Of a stretch of 64,000 nt of DNA, positions 8,039-17,211 are shown one piece after another. The DNA lies in NCBI GenBank assembly GCA_965220265.1, contig CBDCPM010000004.1, positions 186,001 through 250,000 of the forward strand. Direction: 5' to 3'. The notes under the pieces are model-generated. The model saw only the letters and a program-made list of their open reading frames with translations. It was not told the DNA's origin and ran no database searches. Source of the DNA: Bin87 sp965220265. GTDB lineage: Bacteria > Chloroflexota > Dehalococcoidia > Lucifugimonadales > UBA3495. The translations under genes and the position numbers were made by a program. Every line of letters starts with the position of its first letter. Positions within the stretch are counted from its first letter, which is position 1.

Positions 8039-9358
8039 CTACCAGCCGTGGTCGTAGCGGTCCTGCAGGACGTCGAGGAGGCGGGCGACCGGAATGCGCT
8101 GCTGGGTCATGGTGTCGCGGTCGCGGATCGTGACGGCGTGGTCGTCGAGGGTGTCGAAATCGACGGTGACGCAGTATGGGGTGCCAATCTCGTCCTGGCG
8201 ACGGTAGCGGCGCCCGATGCTCTGGGCGTCGTCAAACTGGGTGCGAAAACGGCGGCGGACCAAGTCGTACACGCTGCGAGCCGTGGGGGCCAGGCGGGCG
8301 TTGCGACTCAGGGGAAGCACAGCGACGGTGACCGGCGCCAGGGCGCGGTGGAAATGGAGCACCGTGCGCGTGTCCTTGCCGTCGGGCTCCTCGTCGTAGC
8401 TGTCCAGCCAGAAGGCGAGGGTGGCGCGGTCGACACCGCCGGAGGGTTCGATGACGTAGGGAAGGTAACGTTCGTGTATCTCGTCGTCGAAGTAGGTGAG
8501 GTCCTCGCCGCTGAACTCCTTGTGGCGACCGAGATCAAAGTCGGTGCGGTTGGCGATGCCTTCCAGCTCGCCCCAACCCCAGGGGAAGCGATACTCGATG
8601 TCGTAGGTGGCCTTGGCATAGTGGGCGAGCTCGTCGCCGGCGTGCTCCCGCAGGCGAAGGTTGCCGGGGCGGATGCCATAGCTGACGTACCAGTCGAAGC
8701 GGGTCTGCACCCATTGCTGCAGCCATTCATCGTCGGACCCGGGCTTGACGAAGAATTCGATCTCCATCTGCTCGAACTCGCGAGTGCGGAAAGTGAAATT
8801 ACCGGGGGTGATCTCGTTGCGGAAGGCCTTGCCGATCTGGGCGATGCCGAAGGGCAGCTTCTTGCGGGTGGCGGTCTGGACGTTCTGGAAGTTGACGAAG
8901 ATACCCTGGGCGGTCTCGGGCCGCAGGAAAACCTCGTTGCTGGATTCCTCGACGGGGCCCATGAAGGTGCGGAACATCAGGTTGAAGCGGCGCGGTTCGG
9001 TGAAGTCGCCGCCACACTCCGGGCATAAGTCGGTTTCGAGCTGGTCCTGGCGGAAGCGGCGGTGACACTGGCGGCACTCGACCAGCGGGTCGCTGAAATT
9101 CTCAACATGGCCGCTGGCTTCCCAAACGCGGGGGTGCATAAGGATAGCGGCGTCCAGGCCAACGACGTCGTCACGCTCGGAAACGACGGAACGCCACCAA
9201 GCCTCCTTGACGTTGCGCTTGAGCTCGACGCCCAGGGGGCCGTAGTCCCAGGTAGAGCCGAGGCCGCCGTATACCTCGCTGGACTGGAACACGAAACCCC
9301 GTCGCTTGGAGAGGGACAGGACCTTGTCCATATCGGCATAGGGGAGAGTGCGCGGCAT
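8039..9358 (-). CDS. glyQS: glycine--tRNA ligase, single-chain (alpha2) type
   Basis: Charges tRNA-Gly. 439 aa, class II. GFVFQSSEVYGGLGSTWDYGPLG at the N-terminus is diagnostic. Motif 2 region is FRNEITP and FEQMEIEFF. A four-Cys insert (CRQCHRRF...CPECGG) precedes RPETAQGIFVNF. The C-terminal part has EPSGGVDR and an anticodon-binding domain (APVTVAVLPLS). This is the homodimeric type, not the GlyQ/GlyS tetramer. ATG 9358 follows a GAGG at a suitable distance and an extended -10 at 9393-9401. It is transcribed separately from the chelatase gene upstream. Confidence 0.95.
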   Translation of the reverse strand: MPRTLPYADMDKVLSLSKRRGFVFQSSEVYGGLGSTWDYGPLGVELKRNVKEAWWRSVVSERDDVVGLDAAILMHPRVWEASGHVENFSDPLVECRQCHRRFRQDQLETDLCPECGGDFTEPRRFNLMFRTFMGPVEESSNEVFLRPETAQGIFVNFQNVQTATRKKLPFGIAQIGKAFRNEITPGNFTFRTREFEQMEIEFFVKPGSDDEWLQQWVQTRFDWYVSYGIRPGNLRLREHAGDELAHYAKATYDIEYRFPWGWGELEGIANRTDFDLGRHKEFSGEDLTYFDDEIHERYLPYVIEPSGGVDRATLAFWLDSYDEEPDGKDTRTVLHFHRALAPVTVAVLPLSRNARLAPTARSVYDLVRRRFRTQFDDAQSIGRRYRRQDEIGTPYCVTVDFDTLDDHAVTIRDRDTMTQQRIPVARLLDVLQDRYDHGW

Positions 9359-9392
9359 AATGGGACCTCGTTGTCAGTATCAGGGTGGAATT

Positions 9393-9401
9393 ATGTTACC
9401 A
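9393..9401 (-). promoter_or_regulatory. extended -10 promoter of glyQS
   Basis: Minus strand TGG-TAACAT, about 35 nt before the glyQS ATG, with no recognisable -35. It fits the TGnTAnnAT pattern shared by several genes here. Confidence 0.45.
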
Positions 9402-9464
9402 CTCATCAAATGATCGAGAAGAACCCGCCTCCCGCAGCGGGGCACAGATCGCCGGCGGGGAGCG

Positions 9465-11534
9465 CTATCGGGAGACGTTAGGCGCTGGAACGGGATCGCC
9501 GGGCAGTTCGCCGCGGACGGCATCGGCGAGGCTCTGGGCGGCCAGGTCGTCGAGCTTGATGTAGCGCGCGGACATGGCGTCCGCGATGTTTTTCGCAAGC
9601 TCGAGCTTGATGAAATCCTGCTCGGTGTCCACGACAACGGCGGGTATCTTAGCGGCCGCCACAGTTTCGCCCATTTGGCGTACTTCGTCGGGAAGGAGGA
9701 CGTTGGACGACTGTTCGCCAGCCAGATTAACGTTGGCGCGACCGTCGGACATCAACACCAGCAAAGGCAGGACGTCACGGTCTTTCAGGCGTTCGGTTTC
9801 AAGGATTTCCATGGCGAGATAGAGGGCGCGGGCCAAGGGAGTGCGCCCACCGGTGGGCATCTCCTGGAGGCACCACTGGGCCATCTCAACGCTGCCGGTG
9901 GGCGGGAGCAGCATCTCGGCGCCGGTGCCGCGGAAGGCGATCAGGCCCACGCGATCGCGGCGCTGGTAGGCGTCCAGCAACAGGGACATCACTGCGCCTT
10001 TGACGGCGACCATGCGGCGCTGGGCGCCCATGGAGCCGCTGGCGTCGACGACGAAGAGGATCAGCGAACCGGTGTGGGTCTCGCGCACTTTCTCGCGAAT
10101 GTCCCAAGGTTCGATGAGCAGCGCGGCGGCATCAGAGTCGGAGTCGTGGCGGCGGGACTGCTGGTGGGGCGCGGCGGAGCGCAGGGTGGCATCCAACGCC
10201 AGGTCGGATGCCGGACCCTCGGGGACGCGGGCGCCGACGTATCGGCCGGCTGACGTGCCGCTTATCGTGGTGGCGCGGCGGCCAGAGGAGCGACGGGCGC
10301 GGCGATCAGGGGGTTGGACCTGCAGGTTCTGGACGGCGTAGGGGTCGCCGATCTCGAACCATTCGTCACCGAGGGAGCTATCGGCGGGGTCTTCAGGCTG
10401 GTCTTCGGGAGGATGGGGTTCTCTATCGCTATCGGAGTCGCCGGGGTCGTCGTTGGCCGAATCGTGGTCGGCGGACGGCTCCCGGTCACGCTGCTGGTTC
10501 TGGAAGTCCTCCAGCATGTTGTCCAGTTGCTCGGTAACCAGATGGGGCTGCTGGAAGGGCTGGCGGCGTTGGCGATGGAGCAAGGCCATCAGGGCGGCCT
10601 CGCGCACATCTTCCACGTCGACGACAGTGCGACCCTCGTAGGCAGCAATGGTGCTGGCGGTCTTGTACATGACGATGTCGCCGCGCAGCCCATCGACCTG
10701 GTACTCGGCGCAGATGTCGGTGATGAGCTCCAGGATCTCGTCGGGGACGACGACGTCGGCAAGAAGCCGCTGGCTGCCCAACAGGCGCTCGCGCTCAGCC
10801 TGTTCGGCCTCGGCCCAGTTGTCCATGAATTCGAAGGGGCTGGCCTCGAAGGACATACGGCGGCGCACCACCTCGCGGCGCTCGGGAGGCAGGAAAACGC
10901 CGTCGACCTCGACGGCAAGTCCGAAGCGGTCGAGGAGCTGGGGGCGCAGGTCGCCTTCCTCGGGGTTCATAGTGCCGACGAGCATGAACTCCGCGGCGTG
11001 ACTGACGGAGATGCCCTCGCGTTCCACGTAGTTGCGACCCATGGCAGCGGCGTCAAGGAGTACGTCCACAAGGTGGTCGTTGAGCAGATTGACCTCGTCG
11101 ATGTACAGGATGCCACGATGGGCAGAAGCGATGAGGCCGGGCTCGAAGTTCTTCTCGCCGGACTTGATGGCCTGCTCAATGTCCAGCGAACCGACGAGGC
11201 GGTCTTCGGTGGCTCCGACAGGCAGATCGACGATGCGGACTTGGCGAGCGGACGGGCTGCCGGATCGGCCGGCCTGCTGGCACCACTGGCACACATCCTG
11301 GGGAGCGCCGGGCTGACAGCTGTAGGGGCAGCCGGGCACCACAGGGACCTGGGGCAGCAGCGCGGCCAGCGAGCGGACGGCGGTGCTCTTGGCGGTACCC
11401 TTCTTGCCGCGCACCAGCACGCCGCCGATGCGGGGGTTGATGGCGTTGAGCAGCAGGGCGCGCTTCATCGGCGTTTGGCCGACGATGGCGGTGAATGGGA
11501 ACCTGGGCTCGCGGCCGGCGGCGGCTTGCGTCAC
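9465..11534 (-). CDS. BchI/BchD-like AAA+ and VWA chelatase subunit, probable cobaltochelatase partner of CobN
   Basis: A 689-aa fusion. Residues 1-330 are a ChlI/BchI AAA+ domain (GKKGTAKSTAVRSL Walker A, a Cys-rich insert CPYSCQPG...CQWC, then GILYIDEVNLLNDH Walker B). An acidic Pro/Asp-rich linker spans about 350-400. The C-terminal VWA domain has the MIDAS motif VVDASGSMG, as in BchD. Such proteins assist a large CobN/BchH chelatase. No chlorophyll genes are seen, and the gene ends a B12-riboswitch operon, so cobalt insertion into hydrogenobyrinate diamide is the likely role, replacing CobS/CobT. GTG start at 11534, 26 nt after cbtA. Confidence 0.88.
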   Translation of the reverse strand: MTQAAAGREPRFPFTAIVGQTPMKRALLLNAINPRIGGVLVRGKKGTAKSTAVRSLAALLPQVPVVPGCPYSCQPGAPQDVCQWCQQAGRSGSPSARQVRIVDLPVGATEDRLVGSLDIEQAIKSGEKNFEPGLIASAHRGILYIDEVNLLNDHLVDVLLDAAAMGRNYVEREGISVSHAAEFMLVGTMNPEEGDLRPQLLDRFGLAVEVDGVFLPPERREVVRRRMSFEASPFEFMDNWAEAEQAERERLLGSQRLLADVVVPDEILELITDICAEYQVDGLRGDIVMYKTASTIAAYEGRTVVDVEDVREAALMALLHRQRRQPFQQPHLVTEQLDNMLEDFQNQQRDREPSADHDSANDDPGDSDSDREPHPPEDQPEDPADSSLGDEWFEIGDPYAVQNLQVQPPDRRARRSSGRRATTISGTSAGRYVGARVPEGPASDLALDATLRSAAPHQQSRRHDSDSDAAALLIEPWDIREKVRETHTGSLILFVVDASGSMGAQRRMVAVKGAVMSLLLDAYQRRDRVGLIAFRGTGAEMLLPPTGSVEMAQWCLQEMPTGGRTPLARALYLAMEILETERLKDRDVLPLLVLMSDGRANVNLAGEQSSNVLLPDEVRQMGETVAAAKIPAVVVDTEQDFIKLELAKNIADAMSARYIKLDDLAAQSLADAVRGELPGDPVPAPNVSR

Positions 11535-11560
11535 GGGGTCACCAAAGGACGATCGACTGG

Positions 11561-12358
11561 TCAGCCGGCGGTTGCTCGAGCGGCGCCGCCGGCCTGGCGA
11601 TAGGCGTGGACGTCGCGCTCACGATAGTAGCGGTAGCCAATGGTGGCGAAGGCGATTCCCATCCAGAGGAGGAAGTGGCCACTGACGGTGAAGGTGCGGA
11701 ACATTATGGTCAGTTCCGGTGGAAGCCATGCTGGCGCGGCGTCGCGCACGCTGGGCACGGCGAACGCCAGCAGGAGCGCAACCACGGCGTAAGCGATTCC
11801 GATCCCGGCGTAGCGAAGCCAACGTCCGGACCCGGCCGCACTGCGGTTGATCAGTCCGATGCCGTATACCACCAAGCATACGGAAATGGTGGACACCGCA
11901 ATGAAGAGGAACTGGAAACCCTGACGGGCCAGCAGCGTGCCCTCATCGCCAATGCCGGGCGGGTTGAGGGGGAACTTGATCTGGGTGTACATGGAAACGC
12001 CCCAGAAACCGAGCAGTCCGGCCACGGCGGCCCAGGCCCAGGGGTTCCAACCGGGGGTGGCGTTGCGCATCAGGTGGTACAAACCGGTGAAGACGGCGGC
12101 AAAGAGGATGCCGATGACGGCCAGTCCGACCGTCATACCAATGCGTTGGCCACCCAGCGATATCAGGAACGACAGGGGCAGCGCTTGCTCCTCTTCAGCA
12201 TTAGCCAACTGTTGCGCACAGCCGGCGCGATCAATATCGCAGCCTTCGAGGCCGATGGCCCATTCCATCACGGGCACGTTGACGATGTTCATGTAGGCCG
12301 CAACGAGCAGACCTACGATTACGCCCATAACCAAGGCAGTGGGAAGAATGCGCGTCAT
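11561..12358 (-). CDS. cbtA: CbtA family cobalt transporter subunit
   Basis: A membrane protein of 265 aa with about six hydrophobic segments: ILPTALVMGVIVGLLVA at the start, then GMTVGLAVIGILFAAVF, WAWAAVAGLLGFWG, FLFIAVSTISVCLVVYG, AYAVVALLLAFAV and a last one near GHFLLWMGIAF. FPLNPPGIGDEGTLLARQ in the middle matches CbtA. CbtA with CbtB is a predicted cobalt importer found under B12 riboswitches. Two ATGs occur (12361 and 12358); the second has the better spacing from GGAGG. cbtB lies upstream across a terminator-like hairpin. Confidence 0.88.
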   Translation of the reverse strand: MTRILPTALVMGVIVGLLVAAYMNIVNVPVMEWAIGLEGCDIDRAGCAQQLANAEEEQALPLSFLISLGGQRIGMTVGLAVIGILFAAVFTGLYHLMRNATPGWNPWAWAAVAGLLGFWGVSMYTQIKFPLNPPGIGDEGTLLARQGFQFLFIAVSTISVCLVVYGIGLINRSAAGSGRWLRYAGIGIAYAVVALLLAFAVPSVRDAAPAWLPPELTIMFRTFTVSGHFLLWMGIAFATIGYRYYRERDVHAYRQAGGAARATAG

Positions 12359-12531
12359 CATGAACCTCCGATGACTATCTGACTGAACGGGTCACAGGGC
12401 CAGTGCGGCCAACCGTGACAAAACGGAAAACCGGTCAGGCAGATCCACGACGCACTCCTCCAAGCGCTCCGCGAAGCGTTTGCGCGGCGAGACTTGCCGA
12501 TCCCGTTCCGGCTCCTGCCGGAAGAAAGAGA

Positions 12532-12559
12532 CGGCCCGGCGTCACATCAACGCCGGGCC
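12532..12559 (-). terminator. terminator-like hairpin between cbtB and cbtA
   Basis: Minus strand GCCCGGCGT - loop TGATGTG - ACGCCGGGC followed by a pyrimidine-rich tail (GTCTCTTTCTTCC). It lies 10 nt after the cbtB stop, in a 211-nt gap before cbtA. Likely a partial terminator that lowers expression of cbtA and the chelatase relative to cbtB, or an mRNA-protecting stem. Confidence 0.6.
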
Positions 12560-12569
12560 GGCGTAGAGC

Positions 12570-12770
12570 CTAGTGGCACATGAAGGCGACGTGGCGGGCG
12601 TGGTGGAAGAACTCGTGAACGGTGCCCAGGATGCCCGGGGCGCCGATGGAAGCGGCGTGGACCCCACCATCAACGTAACCGACAACGTAGAGGGCCATTG
12701 CGCCCAGGACGAGCCACGGTGCCCATGCGGCGGTATCGGTGGTGGACAGGAACCGATTGATCATACCCAT
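12570..12770 (-). CDS. cbtB: CbtB family cobalt transporter subunit
   Basis: A 66-aa protein with one membrane segment (WAPWLVLGAMALYVVGYV) and the histidine-rich C-terminus HEFFHHARHVAFMCH that defines CbtB, presumably binding Co2+ for delivery to CbtA. The start at 12770 follows an excellent GAGGAG Shine-Dalgarno 7 nt away. It lies in the B12-riboswitch gene block, and a possible local promoter (TTGTGC, 17 nt, TAAAAT) is present in the 116-nt gap before it. Confidence 0.9.
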   Translation of the reverse strand: MGMINRFLSTTDTAAWAPWLVLGAMALYVVGYVDGGVHAASIGAPGILGTVHEFFHHARHVAFMCH

Positions 12771-12886
12771 GTTTTTACTCCTCTTGGTGGGATGGACATT
12801 TTGCGTCGCATCAACGAGTGGCATTTTAGTCTTTCGCTGCCAGTAGCACAATACCGGCAGTCTAACAATATCGTCGATTGCACTGA

Positions 12887-13297
12887 TCAGCGCTCCACGA
12901 AGATGAGGTCGTCCTCCTTCCCGACCCAACGGTCGCGGGATTGTTCGAAAGCCCGGAGCTTATCTGTTTGCAGGCCGGTGCGCTTTTCGTCGTCGTCCAA
13001 ATATGGGTTGGGGAAATAGCAGCGCACCAAGGTCTCGTCCCACTCATGGGAGAACCGGACGTAATAGGACTTGAGGTCGCCGTGGCTGGTCGCCTCCACG
13101 AACTGGATACCGTCGATCTTTTCCAATTGGAGATGGAAGTGCCAGTTGTCGGCTTCGACGGTAGCCCAGCCATTGTGGACATCCGGTTCCTGGATACCGT
13201 GGGCGTGATTTTCGCTGACCACGGAACCGCCGCCGACCACCCACATCATCCTGGGATCGCTGGTCAATTCCTTGAGCAACTCGAGGGTATTTTCCAT
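12887..13297 (-). CDS. uncharacterised protein in cobalamin operon
   Basis: A soluble protein of 136 aa that I do not recognise. Features: WVVGGGSVVSENHAHG, a His-containing strand region NWHFHLQLEKIDGIQFVE, and the acidic stretch NPYLDDDEKR. The ATG at 13297 has AGGAGG 9 nt upstream; another ATG at 13318 overlaps the cobN stop (ATGA) but has no Shine-Dalgarno. Wedged between cobN and cbtB, it is probably co-regulated with cobalt insertion. A metal- or tetrapyrrole-handling role is speculation based only on place and histidines. Confidence 0.7.
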   Translation of the reverse strand: MENTLELLKELTSDPRMMWVVGGGSVVSENHAHGIQEPDVHNGWATVEADNWHFHLQLEKIDGIQFVEATSHGDLKSYYVRFSHEWDETLVRCYFPNPYLDDDEKRTGLQTDKLRAFEQSRDRWVGKEDDLIFVER

Positions 13298-13314
13298 GGG
13301 CCGCGTCCTCCTGC

Positions 13315-16300
13315 TCATGAAGTGGTTGCGGGATTGGTACGGGCGCCGGCTTCCTGCCGGGCTTCGATGTCGGTCTCGAGTTCGAGGTACATGCGGCGGA
13401 GCTCGTCCAGCATCTCGGGGGGAGGGTTTTCCCACATACCGCGCTGGACTGCTTCCAGCAGTCTTTCGACGATACCGCGCAGGGCCCAAGGGTTGCTCTG
13501 ACGGAAGAATTCCTGCATTTCCGGGTTCAGGACGTACTCTTCGGTGACGTCCTCGTACATCCAGTCCTCGATGACCTGCGCGGTGGCGTCGTAGCCAAAC
13601 ATATAGTCCACAGTGGCGGCCAGCTCAAAAGCGCCCTTGTAGCCATGGCGCTGCATGGACTGCATCCACTTGGGGTTGACGACACGGCTGCGGAAGACGC
13701 GGCGGGCCTCGTCCTGCAGATCCCGCACGCGGGCGCGGGACGGGTCGCTGCTGTCGCCGAAGAACTGGCGTGGGTTGCGGCCGGTCAGCGAGCGGACGGT
13801 GGCGATCATGCCGCCGTGATATTGCATGTAGTCATCACTGTCGAACACGTCGTGTTCGCGGTTGTCCTGGTTCTTCGCGGCGATAACGATCTGGCCGAAG
13901 CGGGTCCGGAACTCGTTGCGGGCGGTGACACCGAAATCCTGGCGGGAGTAGGCGAACCCGCCCCAAGCAGTGTACACCTCTGCAAGGTCGTGGACGGTCT
14001 CCCAGTTGCGCTCGTCCAAGACGCCCAGGATGCCGGCGCCGTAGGCTCCCGGCTTGCTCCCGAAGATGCGAAAGAGGGCCGGATCGCCAGCGCTATCGGT
14101 GGCTTCGGGCTCGGGGGCAGCGGCGCGGCGTTCGGCGTCCTCGCGGACATGTTTGACGATGTAATTGTCCTCCGGGGATTCGTCCTGAGCGGCAGCCAAA
14201 GCGACGGCCTGATCGATAAGGTAGATCAGGTTGGGGAAGGCGTCGCGGAAGAAGCCGCTGATGCGGACGGTCACGTCGATACGGGGCCGTCCCAGTTCGG
14301 CGATGGGGATGACCTCCAGGCTGCTCACGCGGCGGCTCTCGGCCTGCCAAACGGGCTTCACGCCGAGGAGGTAAAGGATCTGGGCGATGTCGTCGCCATG
14401 GGTGCGCATGGCGGAGGTGCCCCAGACCACGACGCCGACCATTTCCGGGTAGCCATCCTCTTCATCCAAATATTTCTGCAGGAGGGCGTCACCGAGGGAC
14501 TTGCCGACGTCCCACGCGGTTGGCGAGGGGAGGGCCCGGGGGTCCACGGAGTAGAAGTTGCGGCCGGTGGGCAGGACGTTGACCATGCCCCGGGTTGGTG
14601 CGCCGGACGGGCCAGGGGGAACAAAGCGCCCTTCGAGGCCGCGAAGGAGGTTGTCGATCTCGTCGGTGGTGCGCAGGAGGGAGGGATAGATGTGCTGCGC
14701 GACGTAGGAGAGCACGCTCTCGGTGCGGGGGTCGGACTTGCCCAGCGCGTCCGCGACCACGCCCGGGATGAGATGCGCGGAGAAGCCGTCGTCGCAGAGA
14801 CGCTGGTAGGCCTGGCGGCACAGGGACTCCAACGCTTCGATGACGTCGCCGGCGTTGCGGATGGGCGATTCACCTTCTGGACTCCGCAGCACCGATGGGG
14901 TACTTCCGTTGACCGCGGCGGCCGGGTCGTCAAGCAGCGCGTAGTAGTCGTAGCCAAGGGCTTCGGCAAGGGACCGCCGCAGGCTGGGGACGGCTCCGTT
15001 ATCAAGGCGGGTCAGGGCGCAGAGGAGGCCCACCATCTGGTCGGCGGTGGGCGGCTGCCCGAGGGTGTGGAGGCCGTCCTTGATCTGGGCGTCCTTGATT
15101 TCGCAGAGGTAGCCGTCGATTTCCAGCATGAACTCGAGGAAATCGTCGGGTTGCTCGTCAACGCCGAGGTCGCGGTGGAGTTCGGCCTGCTGCACCATCT
15201 CCCAGATCTGGGCTTCGAGGGTGGGCAGCTTGGCGGGATCCAGGGTCTGGCACTGGTAATGCTCGTCCATGAGCTGCTCCAGCTTAGCGATGTCGCCGTA
15301 GGAGTCAGCGGTGGTCATGGGCGGGATGAGGTGGTCGATGATGGTGGCGTGGGTGCGACGCTTGGCCTGGGTGCCTTCACCGGGGTTGTTGACGATGAAC
15401 GGGTAGAACAGCGGTATGTCGTCTAGGGCCACCTCGGGATAGCAGGCCTGGGACAACCCGACGCCCTTGCCCGGCAGCCATTCCAGCGTGCCATGCTTGC
15501 CGATATGGATCATGGCGTCGGCCTTGAACACGTCGCGGATCCAGCGATAGTAGGCGATGTAGTGGTGCGTGGGCGTCAGGTCCGGATTGTGGTAGACGGA
15601 GATCGGGTTTTCGCCGAAGCCACGGGGCGGCTGCAAGCCGACAAACACGTTGCCCATGGGCAGGCCGGCTATGGCGAGACGATCTCCGGTGCGATACACA
15701 TGGCCGGGTGGGTCACCCCAGGATTCCAGCAGTTCGGCGCGGACGGATTCAGGGAATCCGGTGTACCACTCTGCGTAATCGCGGCGTTCGACGTGACCGG
15801 CGGCAAGACGAAGCTGCTCCTCGGTAAGGGTGTCGGTGTCGTTGCTGCAACGGTCGATCATGCGCTGGACGAGCTCATCGCCGTCGACCGGGATGTCCTC
15901 GACGTGGTATCCGGCATTTTTGAGGGCATGGAGGAGGTTGATGGCCGACGCCGGGGTGTCGAGACCGACGGCATTGCCGATGCGTGCGTTCTTGGTGGGG
16001 TAATTGCTGAGGATAATGGCGATGCGCTTTTCGGCGTTGGCTTTGCGGCGCAGCGCGGCGTGACGGGAGGCCAGCCTGGCGAGGAAGTCCATCCGATCGG
16101 GCTGGGCGACGTAGCGCTGCATCCGGCCGGCGGACAGAGTGTCGGGAGCGGCGCCGACCTCCTCCTTGAAGGACACGGGTACAGCGATGATGCGACCGTC
16201 GAACTCGGGGAAAGCGACGTTCATGGCCGTGTCAATGGGGCCCAGGCCCAGGGAGCTCTCCTCCCAATCGGAACGGCTGCCGGTGCTGACAATGCCCTGA

Positions 16301-17208
16301 ATGATGGGAACGTCCAGGTTATCGAGGAACTCCTGGGACCAGCCGGTGGCGACAGTGGCTCCCGTTCCGCCCTGCTGGTGGTCGAGGTCACTCATGGCCA
16401 AGCCCATGGTGTTGACGATGCAGTCCACACGGGGGACACCGTCCGGATCAACCATGTATTCCGTGAGAGTGTGGCCGCCGGCCTCGTCCTCCTCAGGCTG
16501 ATGCTTGAGGCTGTAGGAGAACACGGGGAGGACATTGACGTCCTGGGCTTCCAAGCGAGCGATGAGGTCGTCGACGAACGCCAAGTTTCCGCTCATCCAG
16601 TGGGCGCGATAGAAAAGGACGCCGACGGAGGGACGACCGGGGGCAAACCGGGCAAGCCGGTAGTCGGCAACGGAAATGCCTTCGGCCATTTCAGGGTGGT
16701 AGATCCCCTGCCACGGCATGGGCGCCGGCGCTTCGTGGCCGAAGTCGCCGCCCAGGTAGGTATCGGCGAGGAAGAGGAAGAGGTTGCGGAAGTTAAGCAC
16801 GCCACCGCGCATCAGGTAAGAGAAGACGGTCTCGACCTCGGAAACGGGAGCGGTGCAGGCGGCGACCAGGTCATCGTCCCATTCCTGGTGGCCCGGGCAC
16901 GCGATCAGAGGGGTGCGGTTGCGGAGGCAGATTTCCCACAAGGGATCGAACACGTCGCCCAAGGCGCGCCGGCCTCCCAAGAGGCGGAGCACGACGACGG
17001 AGGCGCCGTCCACGGCCTGCAGCAGGTCACGCCGAGTACTCGCGGCGCCATCAGTTTCGCCTTCCAGGGCCACCGGATTGAAGGCGTGTACAGTCACCGA
17101 GTCGCCCCAGGGCATACCCACCAGCGCGCGCTCGGCGGTAAGGATGTCGGTGTCGGCTGTGGTGACCAGTACGATGGAACCGGTCGCGGGCTTAGTTTCG
17201 GTGGTCAT
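13315..17208 (-). CDS. cobN: cobaltochelatase subunit CobN
   Basis: A 1297-aa large chelatase subunit of the CobN/BchH family. Characteristic segments include LADTYLGGDF, SVGVLFYRAHWMSGN, VVHIGKHGTLEWLPGK-type (here MIHIGKHGTLEWLPGKGVG), FVNNPGEGTQAKRR and, near the C-terminus, GYKGAFELAATVDYMFGYDAT. Length is normal for CobN and intact throughout. It inserts Co2+ into hydrogenobyrinic acid a,c-diamide in the aerobic-type pathway, driven by AAA+ subunits (the BchI/BchD fusion downstream). It starts 3 nt after the cbiE stop, so these two are translationally linked. Confidence 0.95.
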   Translation of the reverse strand: MTTETKPATGSIVLVTTADTDILTAERALVGMPWGDSVTVHAFNPVALEGETDGAASTRRDLLQAVDGASVVVLRLLGGRRALGDVFDPLWEICLRNRTPLIACPGHQEWDDDLVAACTAPVSEVETVFSYLMRGGVLNFRNLFLFLADTYLGGDFGHEAPAPMPWQGIYHPEMAEGISVADYRLARFAPGRPSVGVLFYRAHWMSGNLAFVDDLIARLEAQDVNVLPVFSYSLKHQPEEDEAGGHTLTEYMVDPDGVPRVDCIVNTMGLAMSDLDHQQGGTGATVATGWSQEFLDNLDVPIIQGIVSTGSRSDWEESSLGLGPIDTAMNVAFPEFDGRIIAVPVSFKEEVGAAPDTLSAGRMQRYVAQPDRMDFLARLASRHAALRRKANAEKRIAIILSNYPTKNARIGNAVGLDTPASAINLLHALKNAGYHVEDIPVDGDELVQRMIDRCSNDTDTLTEEQLRLAAGHVERRDYAEWYTGFPESVRAELLESWGDPPGHVYRTGDRLAIAGLPMGNVFVGLQPPRGFGENPISVYHNPDLTPTHHYIAYYRWIRDVFKADAMIHIGKHGTLEWLPGKGVGLSQACYPEVALDDIPLFYPFIVNNPGEGTQAKRRTHATIIDHLIPPMTTADSYGDIAKLEQLMDEHYQCQTLDPAKLPTLEAQIWEMVQQAELHRDLGVDEQPDDFLEFMLEIDGYLCEIKDAQIKDGLHTLGQPPTADQMVGLLCALTRLDNGAVPSLRRSLAEALGYDYYALLDDPAAAVNGSTPSVLRSPEGESPIRNAGDVIEALESLCRQAYQRLCDDGFSAHLIPGVVADALGKSDPRTESVLSYVAQHIYPSLLRTTDEIDNLLRGLEGRFVPPGPSGAPTRGMVNVLPTGRNFYSVDPRALPSPTAWDVGKSLGDALLQKYLDEEDGYPEMVGVVVWGTSAMRTHGDDIAQILYLLGVKPVWQAESRRVSSLEVIPIAELGRPRIDVTVRISGFFRDAFPNLIYLIDQAVALAAAQDESPEDNYIVKHVREDAERRAAAPEPEATDSAGDPALFRIFGSKPGAYGAGILGVLDERNWETVHDLAEVYTAWGGFAYSRQDFGVTARNEFRTRFGQIVIAAKNQDNREHDVFDSDDYMQYHGGMIATVRSLTGRNPRQFFGDSSDPSRARVRDLQDEARRVFRSRVVNPKWMQSMQRHGYKGAFELAATVDYMFGYDATAQVIEDWMYEDVTEEYVLNPEMQEFFRQSNPWALRGIVERLLEAVQRGMWENPPPEMLDELRRMYLELETDIEARQEAGARTNPATTS

Positions 17209-17211
17209 GGA

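Noticed and set aside
10314..11603. Plus-strand 429-codon frame
   Set aside because: Antisense to the chelatase subunit, whose Walker and MIDAS motifs are on the minus strand.
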